A stretch of DNA of 5,865 nucleotides from Bacteroidales bacterium. Lineage in GTDB: Bacteria; Bacteroidota; Bacteroidia; Bacteroidales; F082. The translations under genes and the position numbers were made by a program. Shown one piece after another: positions 5,066 to 5,865 of this stretch; position 1 is the first letter of the stretch; each line of letters begins with the position of its first letter. The DNA lies in assembly GCA_024689285.1 (NCBI GenBank), contig JAILDR010000201.1, positions 1 through 5,865 of the forward strand, in the 5' to 3' direction. The notes under the pieces are model-generated. The model saw only the letters and a list, made by a program, of their open reading frames with translations, made no database searches and was not told the DNA's origin.

Positions 5066-5469
5066 TTAATCCCGTATCCGACATCACCTCGCATACTTCG
5101 AATATCCTGAATATTGCTGATGATACTGATGAGCCCAAGGGTAATCAGTAAGGAAAGCGCTGTGGCAGTAATGAGTCGGGAATTGGCAGCAAGCCAGGAA
5201 AGCACGCCCGTTTCCACTTGGAAGGTGAAAAGCGGCACCTCGGCAGGCGTGGAAAGCAAATACGCTATGGTGACAGCTCCGCTGATAATGCCCACGACAA
5301 AAGCGACCACTAAGGCCATCTTGTAACGACGAATCGTGGCCTCTTGGTGCTGTTTGATGTACTCCACGGCATCCAAACGCTTGTTGAGCGAGGCCATAAA
5401 GGCTTCGCTGTCATCAAATTGAGGTTTCTGGGCGAGGAAAAGTTCCTCGAGGGCTTTGTCTTTGTTCAT
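5062..5469 (-). CDS. Two-helix membrane protein downstream of an ECF sigma factor (putative anti-sigma or partner)
   Basis: The 135-residue product has an N-terminal cytoplasmic helix-rich part (1-50: 'LEELFLAQKPQFDDSEAFMASLNKRLDAVEYI' spans residues 7-38), a first membrane helix at about 51-73, a short external loop (74-98) and a second membrane helix at about 99-119, ending in a short polar tail. Its ATG overlaps the stop of the sigma factor gene (ATGA, 5469-5466), so the two are almost certainly translationally coupled and work together. The position is that of an anti-sigma factor, and the N-terminal part could bind the sigma factor. There is no H-x-x-x-C-x-x-C zinc motif and no FecR-like periplasmic domain, so it is not a standard anti-sigma protein and the role is inferred from context only. 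Similar small proteins beside sigma factors seem common in Bacteroidales. Its stop (TAG, 5064-5062) overlaps the toxin stop on the opposite strand. Confidence 0.75.
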   Translation of the reverse strand: MNKDKALEELFLAQKPQFDDSEAFMASLNKRLDAVEYIKQHQEATIRRYKMALVVAFVVGIISGAVTIAYLLSTPAEVPLFTFQVETGVLSWLAANSRLITATALSLLITLGLISIISNIQDIRSMRGDVGYGIN

Positions 5470-5865
5470 AGCTTCAGTTTTTCTTTCAGTTGGTCACGTC
5501 CCCGTGAGAGTTGTTTCTTTACAGCATCTTCCGATGCCTCTGTAATGACGGATATCTCCTTGATACTGTATCCGTTGAGATAGAACAACGTGATGGCCGA
5601 GCGTTCCTTAGGCGGTAAAGTTCTTAAAGCCAAGTAAAGGTCTTGGTGCTCGAAGGAGGCGTCGGCAGCAGTATTGCTGATGAGTTCCCGTGCCTCCTCG
5701 ATGCTTTCCGTGTAGTGCAAGCTTGCCTTGTGGTTAAGGAAGGTGTTGTGGGCAATCTTGAAGAGCCACGAGCGAAACTTTCCCTTCTCCTGATAGCCTG
5801 CCGATGAGAGGTAAGCCTTGACCAGCGCATCCTGAGCGATGTCGTTGGCTTCCTCCTCGTTGCCG
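5466..5865 (-). CDS. ECF (sigma-70 family) RNA polymerase sigma factor, C-terminal part; 5' end outside the window
   Basis: The open frame extends unbroken from the window edge to the TGA at 5468-5466, giving 133 codons; short internal starts such as the TTG at 5720 are not the real start. The visible part begins in region 2: 'EEEANDIAQDALVKAYLSSA' (the DIAQDALVKAY helix binds core polymerase and the -10 region), then 'KGKFRSWLFKIAHNTFLNH', the usual end of region 2. A linker leads to region 4: 'ALRTLPPKERSAITLFYLNG' followed by the HTH 'YSIKEISVITEASEDAVKKQ' and 'LSRGRDQLKEKL', which recognises the -35-type element. This is a typical ECF sigma factor that directs polymerase to a specific promoter set, usually in response to envelope signals. 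It is coupled to the downstream membrane protein by an ATGA overlap. The N-terminal start and promoter are not visible. Confidence 0.93.
   Translation of the reverse strand, partial: GNEEEANDIAQDALVKAYLSSAGYQEKGKFRSWLFKIAHNTFLNHKASLHYTESIEEARELISNTAADASFEHQDLYLALRTLPPKERSAITLFYLNGYSIKEISVITEASEDAVKKQLSRGRDQLKEKLKL

Noticed and set aside
5466..5720. Sigma factor as a short 84-residue gene starting at 5720
   Set aside because: The frame continues open to the window edge and encodes conserved sigma region 2, so the TTG at 5720 is internal.
5624..5830. Arg/Ser/Thr-rich minus-strand open frame over the sigma gene
   Set aside because: It is an out-of-frame reading of the sigma factor coding sequence, with no independent signals.

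Overview
The window looks like Bacteroidales chromosome (Bacteroides/Prevotella/Porphyromonas-like). The grounds are several TAnnTTTG '-7' promoter elements, a secreted protein with a type IX secretion (T9SS) C-terminal signal, a lipoprotein/TPR/transmembrane/HTH regulator of a kind typical of Bacteroidetes, and little use of Shine-Dalgarno sequences apart from one conspicuous exception. I could not run any database search; family names come from recognising motifs in the translations.

Layout. (1) 1-52, minus: the first 17 codons of a GNAT acetyltransferase. (2) 53-239: a divergent promoter region whose plus-strand side carries a 14-bp-period repeat and a perfect 9-bp-arm dyad. (3) About 229-491, plus: the surviving C-terminal winged-helix end of a Bacteroidales AAA-type ATPase whose N-terminal ATPase part is gone; a pseudogene. 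(4) 520-1404, minus: a 294-residue T9SS cargo protein. (5) 1405-1554: a short intergenic region with a 16-bp direct repeat and three copies of AACTATAG. (6) 1555-3213, minus: a 552-residue lipoprotein with TPR-like repeats, one membrane helix, a coiled coil and a LuxR-like HTH, preceded by four phased 10-bp units ending in TTTG. (7) 3364-5065, plus: a complete AbiEi/AbiEii type IV toxin-antitoxin (abortive infection) operon with an 8-bp gene overlap and a strong Shine-Dalgarno for the toxin. (8) 5062-5865, minus: the 3' part of an ECF sigma factor gene and a downstream two-helix membrane protein gene, joined by an ATGA overlap; the last gene runs tail-to-tail into the toxin gene with a 4-bp overlap.

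How the parts may work together. The AbiE pair is a self-contained, probably autoregulated defence module wedged between host genes. The sigma factor and its membrane partner look like a translationally coupled envelope-signalling pair. The TPR/HTH lipoprotein is built like a one-component regulator that senses in the periplasm and binds DNA in the cytoplasm. The T9SS protein lies directly downstream on the same strand and may be its target, but this rests on adjacency and on the repeats near both promoters. There is no gene-free stretch longer than 300 bases. I saw no tRNA, rRNA, CRISPR array, IS element or convincing intrinsic terminator.
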